Assembly (NCBI GenBank): GCA_002432555.1
Contig: DJFO01000206.1
Location: 2,573-8,510, forward strand
Direction: 5' to 3'
DNA: 5,938 nucleotides
Source: Marinagarivorans sp. UBA5870
GTDB lineage: Bacteria > Pseudomonadota > Gammaproteobacteria > Pseudomonadales > Cellvibrionaceae
The notes below the pieces were generated by a model. The model made no database searches. It was not told the DNA's origin and saw nothing but the letters and a program-made list of their open reading frames with translations. Within the stretch, counting starts at the first letter, position 1. Every line of letters starts with the position of its first letter. Below are positions 5,765 through 5,938 of this stretch, in pieces. Position numbers and translations under genes: made by a program.

Positions 5765-5938
5765 ATGGGCACCGTAAATATATTAGGTTTATTGTTCGGT
5801 TTGTTATTGTCAGCCTCCGCTGTAATGGCGGAAACCCCTGAGTCGGCTGAGGGCTTTTTGCAAATGGCTGAGGGCTCTTTGCAATCGGCTGAGGGCTCTT
5901 TACAAATGGCTGAGGGCTCTCAACCGGCTGAGGGCTCT
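5765..5938 (+). CDS. Exported heptad-repeat protein, N-terminal 58 residues, truncated by window edge
   Basis: The start is an ATG with a well-spaced Shine-Dalgarno; the frame is open to the window end (58 codons) and the C-terminus is missing. Residues 1-22 form a classical Sec signal peptide: short n-region MGTVN, hydrophobic core ILGLLFGLLLSASAV, and a V-M-A cleavage site before ETPES. The mature part is a tandem array of AEGFLQM, AEGSLQS, AEGSLQM, AEGSQP and AEGS, so a 7-residue unit with one 6-residue copy where Leu is lost. Each unit has one Glu and no Lys, Arg or Cys, making this section acidic and low-complexity. I do not recognise the family. It is divergent from the MocR-type gene, 111 bp away, which makes it a candidate target of that regulator. 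It could be an envelope or secreted low-complexity protein, or the repeat could be a linker ahead of a folded domain outside the window. Confidence 0.75.
   Translation, partial: MGTVNILGLLFGLLLSASAVMAETPESAEGFLQMAEGSLQSAEGSLQMAEGSQPAEGS
5845..5938 (+). repeat. In-frame 21-bp tandem repeat array, continuing past the window end
   Basis: The core GGCTGAGGGCT occurs at 5845, 5866, 5887, 5908 and 5926. Spacing is therefore 21, 21, 21 and then 18 bases. All periods are multiples of three, so the frame is preserved. The inter-core segments alternate between CAAATG and CAATCG endings (coding QM, then QS), suggesting that a 42-bp two-unit block may have been duplicated. Confidence 0.9.

Overview
The window looks like a chromosomal stretch from a Gram-negative gammaproteobacterium. 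Base composition is mid-50s GC by eye. It carries a periplasmic two-component-regulator propeller sensor, a DUF3592 membrane protein, a MocR-type regulator and an AraC/GyrI regulator. This mix is common in free-living, polymer-degrading gammaproteobacteria such as Cellvibrionaceae or Xanthomonadales relatives. The genus cannot be fixed from the sequence alone. No rRNA, tRNA, CRISPR array, transposase or phage gene is visible.

Layout, left to right. (1) 1-1360, minus: the N-terminal 453 residues of an exported beta-propeller sensor, cut off by the left edge before any membrane or output domain. Its start region contains a 15-bp tandem repeat. The DNA just upstream (about 1310-1500) is unusually free of stop codons. 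(2) 1614-2180, minus: a small DUF3592 protein with two predicted membrane segments. (3) 2355-2921, minus: a RimJ/RimL-type GNAT acetyltransferase. (4) 3200-4081, plus: an AraC-family regulator with a GyrI-like effector domain, divergent from the acetyltransferase; two near-identical 16-bp direct repeats lie between them. (5) 4109-5653, minus: a MocR/PdxR-type regulator (GntR winged helix fused to an aminotransferase-fold domain), convergent with the AraC gene. (6) 5765-5938, plus: the start of a signal-peptide-bearing protein made of AEGSLQ-type heptads encoded by 21-bp repeats; the window ends inside the array.

The genes do not form one obvious pathway. The region reads as a cluster of regulators and sensors with small effectors. 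The two shared divergent control regions are the clearest functional links: GNAT/AraC (2922-3199) and MocR/heptad-repeat protein (5654-5764). MocR-type proteins often control the divergent neighbour, so the repeat protein is the natural candidate target here, by inference only. The least ordinary items are the exported heptad-repeat protein and the repeat-bearing, multi-frame-open stretch at the 5' end of the propeller gene. No complete new system can be demonstrated from this window.
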